Assembly (NCBI GenBank): GCA_937982565.1
Contig: CALJLN010000023.1
Location: 162,798-226,797, forward strand
Direction of reading: 5' to 3'
From: UBA2421 sp002343075
GTDB lineage: Bacteria > Planctomycetota > Phycisphaerae > Tepidisphaerales > Tepidisphaeraceae
DNA: 64,000 nt
The translations under genes were made by a program, and so were the position numbers. The notes beneath the pieces are model-generated. The model was not told the origin of the DNA, did not search any database, and saw only the letters and a list, made by a program, of their open reading frames with translations. This document shows positions 54,171 through 62,103 of this stretch, one piece after another (position 1 is the first letter of the stretch; each line of letters starts with the position of its first letter).

Positions 54171-55604
54171 TCAACATCCCCGCCGTCGGCGCAACGCCGC
54201 CATGGCCACGGCCGCGACGATGGTCATCGCGGCCGGCTCCGGCACTTCGCTATTACCGGTAGGCGATTGCAGCGACTGTTGCAGCCAGTAATCCTGATAC
54301 CCACGCACCAGCGGCCGAACCATGATCAGCCCGCCGTTGATATCGCTGATGGGGATGTTCCCGCTCTTAAAAAACGGATAGTTGTTCCACGCCCCATCAA
54401 ACGTCGCGGCATCGCTGGCGGCGAAGGTATCGAACGACGCAACCAGTTCGAGCCAGGTTTGCGGATCGGTGTTGTTCAGATCGCCGAGCTTGAACATCCG
54501 CAAGCCCGATGTGTAGTTTGACTGGATGACATAATTGCCGACTACGTAAAGATTGTGATCCACGCTGCCGAGCGCGTGATTGTAAAAGCCCTTGTAGACG
54601 GGGTTATCGAGGTCGGACACATCCCAGAAATGCGTGCGTGTCTGCCCGCCGGTCAGGCCGTTGCGCTCGTCGGTTTCGTCGTTGGAAATGAGATATTTCT
54701 GGTCCGCGGTCAGCCAGCCCTGATGCACATAACCCGCGTTAGGTTGAGGTCGGCGGGCTACCTGCATCATGGCCGATTTATTAGTGACATTCACAATCGT
54801 GAGCGTGTCTTCATTAAACGCAAACGCGATTTCACTTCCCGCGTAGGCGGCGTCCGGGCCGTTGTAGGTGACGACCTGCATTTCGTGCGTGTATCCGTCT
54901 GCCTGAAACGCGCCGGCCAGCACGGGCGCAGTTGGGTTGGTGACATTGATAGCCCGAATGCCCCTGCGGATGCCCCCTTCCGTTCCGCCGGCGCTGAAGA
55001 TGTATTTCTGGCCATCGGGGCTGGTTTGCGCCACGCCACCCATGGCATTGATACCCAGCGTATGCGCGCGCTGCACGCCCGTGAAGGTGGTGTTGGGCGT
55101 CAGGCTCAGCGTCGTTCCGGCGTAGGTTCGCAAGCGTGTCAAATCCAGAACTTGAATGCCGTGGTTGGTCGAATCGACGCCGATATACGCATGATTCCCC
55201 ACCACCTTCGGCTCACGCCAGAAAGTGGCCGAAGTGCCGGCCGTCGGGGCCATATTGGCGACGAGAACGGGGTTAAACGGGTCGGTGACATCGACAAAGC
55301 TCGTGCCGGTCGTGCGGCCCATGATGGCATACTCACGGTTCGTCTGTGGGTCGGTCCACCCCCACAAGCTCGACCCCTGCCCGCCGCCCATTTCTGGTAA
55401 GGTCAGTTGTGAGAGAAACTGCGCGTTATAAGCGCTGGCGGCGGCGACGACCGGATCAATCTCGGTGAACCCGCGCAGCGCGATCTTATCGGCGTGTTTG
55501 CCAAACTCGCTGGTATCGCCGTGCTCAAACCCGCAGGCGAGCGATTTTTGCGCAGTAACAGTAAGGGCAGTTCCAATCAGCAGTTGCAACGTCGAAATCC
55601 GCAT
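54171..55604 (-). CDS. Choice-of-anchor B family PEP-CTERM protein
   Basis: A 477-aa secreted protein. The ATG at 55604 has a GGAGA site and starts a signal peptide (MRISTLQLLIGTALTVTAQ). The body is a propeller with LVIP-like blades typical of choice-of-anchor B proteins: SSLWGWTDPQTNREYAIMGR, GTSFVDVTDPFNPVLVANM, AYIGVDSTNHGIQVLDLTRL, TRTHFWDVSDLDNPVYKGFY. PEP-CTERM end: SEVPEPAAMTIVAAVAMAAL and RRRRGC. The unusual final Cys may be incidental. Function unknown; such proteins are thought to be surface exposed. Confidence 0.88.
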   Translation of the reverse strand: MRISTLQLLIGTALTVTAQKSLACGFEHGDTSEFGKHADKIALRGFTEIDPVVAAASAYNAQFLSQLTLPEMGGGQGSSLWGWTDPQTNREYAIMGRTTGTSFVDVTDPFNPVLVANMAPTAGTSATFWREPKVVGNHAYIGVDSTNHGIQVLDLTRLRTYAGTTLSLTPNTTFTGVQRAHTLGINAMGGVAQTSPDGQKYIFSAGGTEGGIRRGIRAINVTNPTAPVLAGAFQADGYTHEMQVVTYNGPDAAYAGSEIAFAFNEDTLTIVNVTNKSAMMQVARRPQPNAGYVHQGWLTADQKYLISNDETDERNGLTGGQTRTHFWDVSDLDNPVYKGFYNHALGSVDHNLYVVGNYVIQSNYTSGLRMFKLGDLNNTDPQTWLELVASFDTFAASDAATFDGAWNNYPFFKSGNIPISDINGGLIMVRPLVRGYQDYWLQQSLQSPTGNSEVPEPAAMTIVAAVAMAALRRRRGC

Positions 55605-55951
55605 ACACTCAATCTCCGTCAACCCCTGCCGCGAGTCACGGCAGTATATTCACACCGGGCCAAAACCGCGAGACAATTCCGCCCGCTGGGAAATAGTTTG
55701 GCGAACCTGGGTGTTATGCAATGGTCGGAATGGTCGTACGACACACCCTTACAGCGGCCGATTCAGGCGTGGGAACGATGCGTCCCGATCGACCACGCAT
55801 GGGATAGAAATTCCACCGGCGATGCACAGCCCGACCCATCGCCGGGCGAAGCGTCGGGGTTCGTTTCGGGTCAATTTTACAGGCTTTTCTCTTCCCCAGA
55901 ATGCCCCTAGGCCGCGCGCCCGGGGGCATTCGCTATTTGGGCGACCCATCA
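55605..55951. other. Intergenic region between PEP-CTERM and rhaA genes
   Basis: The gap holds the promoter side of the choice-of-anchor B gene and a terminator-like hairpin near rhaA. I see no gene: short open frames here lack ribosome sites and any known domain. Confidence 0.55.
55899..55931 (-). terminator. Hairpin downstream of rhaA
   Basis: GAATGCCCC (55899-55907) pairs with GGGGCATTC (55923-55931) around a GC-rich loop, 20 nt after the rhaA stop on the reverse strand. There is no T tract, so it may be an RNA 3' end stabiliser or factor-assisted terminator. Confidence 0.45.
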
Positions 55952-57217
55952 CTACCGGGAAGAAAGGACTGTGCGTTCATACTGCTTCACCTCGTCCATC
56001 CACCTCGCGCCCACCGGCACGCCGGCGCTGTGACACGCCCAATCCCATACGGCGCCCGCGGGCAAAGTCTTGCATTCTTCGAGCAGCGCCAGCCGGGCGG
56101 TGTAATCGCCTGAAATCTCATGCCGGCGGAGCATCTCGATCGGCTCCAGCAGCGCGAGCAGAAGCGCCTTCTGCATGCACCGCACACCGATCGTCCACGC
56201 GGCAACACGGTTGATGCTTGCGTCAAAATAATCGAGGCCGATGTGCACACGCTCAACGTAATCACCCCGGACGATCTCCTCTGCGGTGGCGCGCAGGTCG
56301 TCGTTCAACACGACAACATGATCGCTATCCCACCGCACACCGCGACTGACATGCAGCAGTATCTCCGGCAGATGACACATCACACTGCTCACCTTGTCGG
56401 CGATCGATTCGGTGGGATGAAAATGACCGGCATCGAGACACAGCAATATGCCGCGCTTGATGGCATATCCGAGATAAAACTCGTGCGAGCCGGCGGTGTA
56501 GCTCTCGGTGCCGATGCCGAATAGTTTGCCTTCCACCGCGTCGAGCATATGGCGGGTATCAAACGCGTCGGCGGTGATCGCATCGAGCGAGGTGCGCAAA
56601 AGTTCGCGCGGCGTTTTGCGATCGACCGGCGAATCCTTGAAACCATCGGGAATCCAGATGTTGTTGACCGCCGCCGTGCCCAGTGCCGCGCCCATCGCCG
56701 CGGCAATCTTCCGCGACGCGATGCAGTGTTCGATCCAGAACTGGCGAATCGCCGGGTCGCGATGCGTAAGCGTAAACCCGTCGGCCGCCCTGGGGTGGGC
56801 GAAACACGTCGGGTTGAAATCGATCCCGATCCCGAGCGATTTGGCCCAGTCAATCCACCGCGAAAAGTGCGCTACGTCGATCTGCGTGCGATCGACCTTC
56901 GCCCCGCCAAACTCCCCGTATATCGCATGAAGGTTGATGCGGTGCTTCCCCGGAATCAGCGTGAGCGCCTTCTCAAAATCCCGCCGGAGTTCATCCGGCG
57001 AGCGCGCGGCGCCGGGGTAGTTGCCCGTCACCGCCAGCCCGCCACCCAGCGCGCTACCAGCATTCTCAAACCCGCGCACGTCGTCCCCCTGCCAGCAATG
57101 AATGCTGATCGCGATTTTCAACAGCCGGGCGATGGCACGATCAACATCCACACCAAGCTCGGCGTAGTGGGCCTTGGCGAGTTCATACGATTGATGGAGT
57201 TGGGCTTCGGTAGGCAT
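55952..57217 (-). CDS. rhaA: L-rhamnose isomerase
   Basis: A 421-aa enzyme converting L-rhamnose to L-rhamnulose, the first step of rhamnose breakdown. It follows the E. coli RhaA pattern closely: ISIHCWQGDDVRGFENAGS, ALTLIPGKHRINLHAIYGEF, IDFNPTCFAHPRAADGFTL, NNIWIPDGFKDSPVDR, GKLFGIGTESYTAGSHEFYL, CLDAGHFHPTESIADKVSS with metal-binding Asp and His, and VRWDSDHVVVLNDD. Length matches the family (about 419). The ATG at 57217 lies where the family normally begins. rhaB is upstream on the same strand, 135 nt away, so they form an operon rhaB-rhaA. No aldolase (rhaD) is seen in this window. Confidence 0.96.
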   Translation of the reverse strand: MPTEAQLHQSYELAKAHYAELGVDVDRAIARLLKIAISIHCWQGDDVRGFENAGSALGGGLAVTGNYPGAARSPDELRRDFEKALTLIPGKHRINLHAIYGEFGGAKVDRTQIDVAHFSRWIDWAKSLGIGIDFNPTCFAHPRAADGFTLTHRDPAIRQFWIEHCIASRKIAAAMGAALGTAAVNNIWIPDGFKDSPVDRKTPRELLRTSLDAITADAFDTRHMLDAVEGKLFGIGTESYTAGSHEFYLGYAIKRGILLCLDAGHFHPTESIADKVSSVMCHLPEILLHVSRGVRWDSDHVVVLNDDLRATAEEIVRGDYVERVHIGLDYFDASINRVAAWTIGVRCMQKALLLALLEPIEMLRRHEISGDYTARLALLEECKTLPAGAVWDWACHSAGVPVGARWMDEVKQYERTVLSSR

Positions 57218-57352
57218 GGTTGTTTGTAAATTGTGAACGGCAAACCAGAAATCGAATCGATTCTGCTTACGAGGTACTCATTAGTCATTACTCAAACATC
57301 AATACTTGATGGACCGGAACAAACTCGGCTGCGGAAACTCGAAACCAACGCA

Positions 57353-58849
57353 TCATCTCACCGCAGGCAACACACCATACTTCTTCGCAGCGGCGGCCCA
57401 GGCTGGCGCGTCATTCGGCTCGACCGTCTTGAGTTCAAAGCTGTCGCGGACGATCTGCCGCGCCTCGTGCAAATCGCGCACCCGGCCCAGACCGATCGCC
57501 TGCACAAGCACGTTGCCGCTGGCAGTCGCTTCATACGGGCCGACAACGACCGTCACCCCGCAGGCGTCTGCGGTCATTTGATTAAGCAGCATGTTCTTAC
57601 CCCCACCGCCGATGATGTGCAGCGTCTCATACTTCCTTCCGAGCAGGGTCGAAAGTGTGTGCAGTGTTTTCCGATACTCCAGTGCGAGGCTCTCAAGGCA
57701 CGCTCGCACAAACTCACCCGGCGACTGCGGCACGGGCTGTTCGGTCTGACGGGCATATCGCGCGATTCGATCACACATATCCGGCCCAGGCGCAGCGAAC
57801 GTCGGATCGTTCACCGGAATCAACGTGCGCAGCGGCACGACCCCGGCAGCGTCGTTTACCAGCGTCTCGTAAGTGAGAGATTTGCCCGCGTCTTCCCACT
57901 GTCGCCTGCACTGCTGCACGAGCCATAGGCCCGAGATGTTTTTCAGAAACCGAACCTTCCCGCCCGCGCCAAGCTCGTTGGTAAAATTGGCGGCGGCGGA
58001 TTCGGGAGTAATGCACGGGCGGTCAAGCTCCGCGCCCAGCAGGCTCCACGTGCCACTCGACAGATAAGCCCACGAATCGCCCCCCACCGTCGGCACCGCG
58101 GCCACAGCGGCGGCGGTGTCATGGCTGGGGGGGGCCACCACCGGAAGCGTCTCCGGCAACCCCGTCAACTTCGCCACCTCATAACGGATCGCCCCCACCG
58201 CAGAACCCGGCTCGACGATCATTCCGAGCGGCTTCGATGGCAGTTCCAGCGATCGCAGCAAGCCCAGATTCCACCAGCAACTGCGCGCATCGACCATCTG
58301 GCTCGTCGAGGCGATCGTCATCTCGATGCTCACCTTCCCGCTCAACAGCCAGTGAAACAAATCCGGCATGAACAACAGGGACGTGCCTTCAAACAGCTTG
58401 GGATCGACATTAAACCGATGTTCGTACTGATAAAGCGAGTTGATCGACATCAACTGGATGCCCGTGCCGTCGTAGATCGCCGAGGTGCCGATGCGATCGA
58501 TGCACCGCGCGTAGGCTGCGGCAAACGCCGGTTCGCGATAGCACATCGGCAGGCCGACCATCGTGCCGGTCTTGCTGACAAACGTAAAATCGACGCCCCA
58601 GGTGTCCACGCCGACGCTCAACAACTGAATCCCCTCCGCCCCCGCCACTTGCCCCGCGGCGCGCAGCCCGTCGAGGATTGACCGCCAAAGCCCGGTCACA
58701 TCCCAGCAAAGCCCCGCGGGCGTTGGAACCGGCAGATGCAGGAAACGATGGACTTCGCGCAACGTCAGCCGCCCGCCGTCAATCACCCCAAGCATCACCC
58801 GCCCGGATTCGGCCCCCAGGTCAATTGCTATGTGTGCTGATTTGTCCAT
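57353..58849 (-). CDS. rhaB: Rhamnulokinase
   Basis: A 498-aa FGGY-family sugar kinase phosphorylating L-rhamnulose. The N-terminal phosphate motif is AIDLGAESGRVMLG, followed by FLHLPVPTPAGLCWDV, SVGVDTWGVDFTFV, and the later nucleotide motif SSGTWSLLGAELDRP and IIGGGGKNMLLNQMTADA. The start at 58849 gives MDKSAHIAIDLGA; the longer open frame from 58945 is not supported. It lies upstream of rhaA and is divergent from the CheW-CZB gene across 389 nt. Together with rhaA it funds rhamnose catabolism up to rhamnulose-1-phosphate. Confidence 0.95.
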   Translation of the reverse strand: MDKSAHIAIDLGAESGRVMLGVIDGGRLTLREVHRFLHLPVPTPAGLCWDVTGLWRSILDGLRAAGQVAGAEGIQLLSVGVDTWGVDFTFVSKTGTMVGLPMCYREPAFAAAYARCIDRIGTSAIYDGTGIQLMSINSLYQYEHRFNVDPKLFEGTSLLFMPDLFHWLLSGKVSIEMTIASTSQMVDARSCWWNLGLLRSLELPSKPLGMIVEPGSAVGAIRYEVAKLTGLPETLPVVAPPSHDTAAAVAAVPTVGGDSWAYLSSGTWSLLGAELDRPCITPESAAANFTNELGAGGKVRFLKNISGLWLVQQCRRQWEDAGKSLTYETLVNDAAGVVPLRTLIPVNDPTFAAPGPDMCDRIARYARQTEQPVPQSPGEFVRACLESLALEYRKTLHTLSTLLGRKYETLHIIGGGGKNMLLNQMTADACGVTVVVGPYEATASGNVLVQAIGLGRVRDLHEARQIVRDSFELKTVEPNDAPAWAAAAKKYGVLPAVR

Positions 58850-59238
58850 AACCGGTCTGTGCGGTCCGCAGATTAACGCAGATGCCCACGGATGGGAACG
58901 CGGGTAGGCCGAGCGGGCACGACTCCAGTAGAAAATGCTCGCCACCCACGCGGAAAGTTCGCGCTCATGCGATCGGCACCGCCGTCATTCGTGCGCCCGC
59001 AGGGTGGCGCGATGGCGACGCCGCGCCGCGCCACGCACTCTTCCAGAGGCCTAGCCAAGCTGATCTAACTCATTGCCAATCAATCGATTAGAGCATGAAG
59101 ATCGAGTCTTCCCCGCGAGTGTGACCAAGATCGTGGACAACCCCGGCCCCGCCGTGCGGATTGAACGCGCAGCTTTCGCACCGCCTGCGACGAAGCGCCG
59201 GTTCAGCCCAGCGGGTAGACTGTCGATATGACCCAAGC
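58850..59238. other. Divergent intergenic region between rhaB and cheW-like genes
   Basis: This 389-bp region should hold the rha operon promoter and the CheW-CZB promoter. A stretch GCAGATTAACGCAGATGCCC (58867-58886) resembles one arm of the inverted-repeat element at 21747. No gene is supported. Confidence 0.5.
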
Positions 59239-60138
59239 ATGGATTGCGCTCAAAACGTAACCTACGTCGTGTTCACGATCGGGGTCTCGCAGTTTGCGGT
59301 GCCGGCGTCGGAGGTGACGGAGATTTTCCGCCGGCCCTCCACGGACATCGTACGATTGCCGGCCGCCCAGGCGTTCACGCTCGGAAGCCTGAATCATCGC
59401 GGCCAGGTGACAGTGGTTTTTGACGGCCGGACCATCCTCGGAGAACGCTCGTTTCCTGACGAACTCGCCGCCGTTCGGGCACTGCTTTCAGCCCGAGAGC
59501 AAGATCACATCGCCTGGCTGGAGGCGTTGAGATCATCGATCGAAACCCACACACCTTTTACCAAGACAACCGATCCCACTCTTTGTGCATTTGGCAAATG
59601 GTTTGAGGGGATGAAACGGGACAGCGCGGCCCTCAACAAGTTTGCACGGGGAAATCCGAAGCTGCTTCGGCTCTTGTTCTCGCTTGATGCGCCACATCGG
59701 GTCATTCACTCCATCGCACACACCGCTGTCGCGCATTCCCAGGCCGGTCGCAACAACGACGCGTTCCGCGTGATTGAAGACGCGTGGGACAATGAACTGG
59801 CGATGATGAAGACGATCTTTGCTGAGATCATGAGCGAGTTGGAGCAGGTGCTGATCATTTCAGGAAACGCGCATCAGGAACGGCTGGCAATTGCAGTTGA
59901 TCAAGTGACCTCTGTCGGCACCCTGCAGTTCAAGCTCGATGGCGCGGAACTTGCCGATCGACACCCAATGATTTCCACCATGGCCACCGACAAAGCCGGA
60001 CGACTGGTGCAGATTTCGTCGTTCCCACGCCTGCTGGCCCTGTGCCAATCGGGACCGCCGGGCGAAGGCTCGGCCTCTGTCGAAACAGAACCGCAGGAAC
60101 TGGCCCGGCCTGGCCTCACTTTGGCATTAGCGAGCTGA
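59239..60138 (+). CDS. CheW-like coupling protein with nested CZB zinc-binding domain
   Basis: A 299-aa cytoplasmic chemotaxis or signalling adaptor. The first CheW half is at about 7-75 (VTYVVFTIGVSQFAVPASEV, GSLNHRGQVTVVFDGRTILG). Between the halves, residues ~85-200 form a CZB (chemoreceptor zinc-binding) domain with the expected ligands His90 (DHIAWLEAL), Cys116 in CAFGKW, and His153/His157 in HRVIH. The second CheW half follows (RLAIAVDQVTSVGTLQF). CZB domains sense zinc or oxidants such as hypochlorous acid. The ATG at 59239 is chosen; the frame extends upstream to 59161 without a domain. No chemotaxis operon is visible here. The 3' end overlaps the convergent phosphatase gene by 23 nt. 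Confidence 0.9.
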   Translation: MDCAQNVTYVVFTIGVSQFAVPASEVTEIFRRPSTDIVRLPAAQAFTLGSLNHRGQVTVVFDGRTILGERSFPDELAAVRALLSAREQDHIAWLEALRSSIETHTPFTKTTDPTLCAFGKWFEGMKRDSAALNKFARGNPKLLRLLFSLDAPHRVIHSIAHTAVAHSQAGRNNDAFRVIEDAWDNELAMMKTIFAEIMSELEQVLIISGNAHQERLAIAVDQVTSVGTLQFKLDGAELADRHPMISTMATDKAGRLVQISSFPRLLALCQSGPPGEGSASVETEPQELARPGLTLALAS

Positions 60139-61162
60139 GCCGCACGCTGTGTTCGATGCGCTGATTGCCGCGAACATCGATAATCTCCATGCGTATGACC
60201 GGGTCGCGCTGCCAGTCGATGGTGATTTGCCCGAAGTTATTGTCCATCACAGGCCCCTCGATTCGGTTGGTATTGGGCGTGGCAAAATCCCAGGTTTGAG
60301 TAAGCCCGCTGCTGGTGATGTCATGGAGGGGATACAACCCGTCTGGTTCAAGCCTTGAGATCTCGGCGTAGTGAACATCGCCTGAGATAAACACGACGCC
60401 AGCGGCGCGGGTTCTGCGGATCAGATCGAACATGCGCTGTTGTTCGTGCGGAAAATTGGCCCAGGCTTCGTAGCCGTTGTAACTGATGCCGAGCTGAGTT
60501 CCGCTGGCAACGATGCGGACGTCGGCGGGTTGACGAAGTTGGCGCTCCAGCCACTGCCACTGCACCTCACCCAGCAATGTACTGCCCGAGTGACTGTGCG
60601 GTACATAGTCAGGATCGTAAAAGAAACCTGCGGGGCGCTTCATGTCCTGGGTAAACCTGGAAAGCGAATCGCGAAAAGTGCGGCAATCGAGCAGGATGAT
60701 CTGCACCGAGCGTTTTCCGGCACGAATGATCTCGCTGCCGTAAACACCTTCGTGTCGCCGGCGCTCCGATTCGCGTGGCACATCAAAGAAATCGAGTAGC
60801 AGCGATTTCGACTCTGCCTTGCTGACATACTCGCGGCCTGCGTCGTTCATGCCGTAGTCGTGATCGTCCCAGGTCGCAAGCAGCGGGACGTGGCGTTTCA
60901 GTTCGACAAACTCCGGGCGGGCGGCGAGCTGGGCATACTTGGCTTTTAGCTCGGCCGGGTCTTCGCTATCGCCGTAAATGTTATCACCGAGGTAAATGAA
61001 GACATCCGGCCGCCGCTGCACCACCAACTTCAGCACCGGTTGAGGCTTGGCCTGATCGCTGCACGATCCGAAGGCGATTCTGGTTTGCGCCGGCTTCGGC
61101 GCGCATCCAACAACGCTCAGCAGACCCGCAACCAGACAAAACCCGATGAACTTCGATCGCAT
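60116..61162 (-). CDS. PhoD-like metallophosphatase lipoprotein
   Basis: A 348-aa lipoprotein: MRSKFIGFCLVAGLLSVVGC with lipobox LSVVGC, then CAPKPA. PhoD-type landmarks: IAFGSCSDQAKPQPVLKL, DVFIYLGDNIYGDSEDP, PLLATWDDHDYGMNDAGREY, IILLDCRTFRDSL, and VVFISGDVHYAEISR. These form the binuclear metal site of alkaline phosphatase D-like enzymes. It probably hydrolyses phosphate esters in the periplasm. The ATG at 61162 has an AGGAT site; an earlier in-frame start adds an arginine-rich extension without a signal peptide. Convergent with the CheW-CZB gene. Confidence 0.92.
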   Translation of the reverse strand: MRSKFIGFCLVAGLLSVVGCAPKPAQTRIAFGSCSDQAKPQPVLKLVVQRRPDVFIYLGDNIYGDSEDPAELKAKYAQLAARPEFVELKRHVPLLATWDDHDYGMNDAGREYVSKAESKSLLLDFFDVPRESERRRHEGVYGSEIIRAGKRSVQIILLDCRTFRDSLSRFTQDMKRPAGFFYDPDYVPHSHSGSTLLGEVQWQWLERQLRQPADVRIVASGTQLGISYNGYEAWANFPHEQQRMFDLIRRTRAAGVVFISGDVHYAEISRLEPDGLYPLHDITSSGLTQTWDFATPNTNRIEGPVMDNNFGQITIDWQRDPVIRMEIIDVRGNQRIEHSVRLSSLMPK

Positions 61163-61518
61163 GTCGAGATCCTGATTACCTGAACAGAGGCAAGCCCAGC
61201 TCAGCGGCATCAACCACCATCGGCGAACTGGCAGTCGCCGGAACGCGCCAGCGTGTCTCACAGTGAAGTTCCTGCTTGCACAAGGTCCGAGAACCTGCCA
61301 ACGGGAGCCGACCGAGGCATAATCCGAGCCAGCCCACAATCCGCCAAGCCGCTGTAACTATCTTCAAATAAAGCACTTCCGCAATGCTGCGGACACTTGC
61401 GACGCTTTGTCGCACGCGCCCGGATGGTCTTCGCTGACCCACATGCTACATAATGAGATGAAATAATCCGATATCTGACGTGACCGCCGTTGTCACGAAG
61501 GAAGGAAGAGGTTTGGCA
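61163..61518. other. Divergent intergenic region upstream of phosphatase and cytochrome genes
   Basis: A 356-bp gap between divergent genes, so it should carry both promoters. I see no clear operator, riboswitch or small gene; the GGAAGAGG ribosome site of the cytochrome gene lies at its right end. Confidence 0.45.
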
Positions 61519-62043
61519 ATGTCCGGAACAGGTCTCTCGAACACTTGTGATTCATCTGCGTTACGCAACTGGCTGACCTTTTGCGCGGTCGCGGTTGTGG
61601 GAGTGGTCGCGTTCTCGTTAGCGGTGCATTCGGTTGCATCGAGCGGCACATCGCGCGGGGCGATGGTGGTGCAGGATCTCTCGGAGTCGGCTGATCACTC
61701 AGTCGGCACGGAGTTCGGCAAGCAACTGTTCATGCAGAACTGCAGCACTTGCCACGGCGCCGACGCCACCGGAATGCCGCGCCAAGGTGCCAACTTGCGC
61801 GACAGCATCTTTATCGCCAAGCGAAGTAACGCGCAGCTTGTGAGCTTTCTGCGCGTGGGTCGAAACCCCGGCCACCGCGATTCGGTCCTCGGCCTCACCA
61901 TGCCACCCCGCGGCGGGAATGATAGTCTTGATGACGACGAACTGGCCGACATCGTGGCATACCTCCGGTTGCTGAAGCGCGCCCGCACGCAGTCTGCCGA
62001 GGCACAACTGCCCGGGCGCCCGCTGAACTTCGACGTCAGATAG
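61519..62043 (+). CDS. Membrane-anchored cytochrome c
   Basis: A 174-aa protein with one N-terminal membrane helix (about residues 18-38, LTFCAVAVVGVVAFSLAV) and a class I cytochrome c domain. The haem site is CSTCH (Cys75, Cys78, His79), preceded by EFGKQLFMQNC; the likely axial methionine is in GLTMPPRGG, and DDDELADIVAYLRLLKRA is the C-terminal helix. The start at 61519 has a GGAAGAGG site. It lies 60 nt before the sugar-dehydrogenase-like gene, so it may accept electrons from it; this is inference. Confidence 0.9.
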   Translation: MSGTGLSNTCDSSALRNWLTFCAVAVVGVVAFSLAVHSVASSGTSRGAMVVQDLSESADHSVGTEFGKQLFMQNCSTCHGADATGMPRQGANLRDSIFIAKRSNAQLVSFLRVGRNPGHRDSVLGLTMPPRGGNDSLDDDELADIVAYLRLLKRARTQSAEAQLPGRPLNFDVR

Positions 62044-62103
62044 ACCGCAAATGTAACCGCACATTACTGCCACTTCAGTAGCATCATTTGTAGTGAGGCT
62101 GTC

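Noticed and set aside
52588..54291. 567-aa forward open frame and similar long frames (42506-43963, 40820-41866, 34405-35130)
   Set aside because: They are antisense to the repetitive giant surface genes. Codon periodicity of G+C-rich repeats opens the opposite strand; no start signals or domains are seen.
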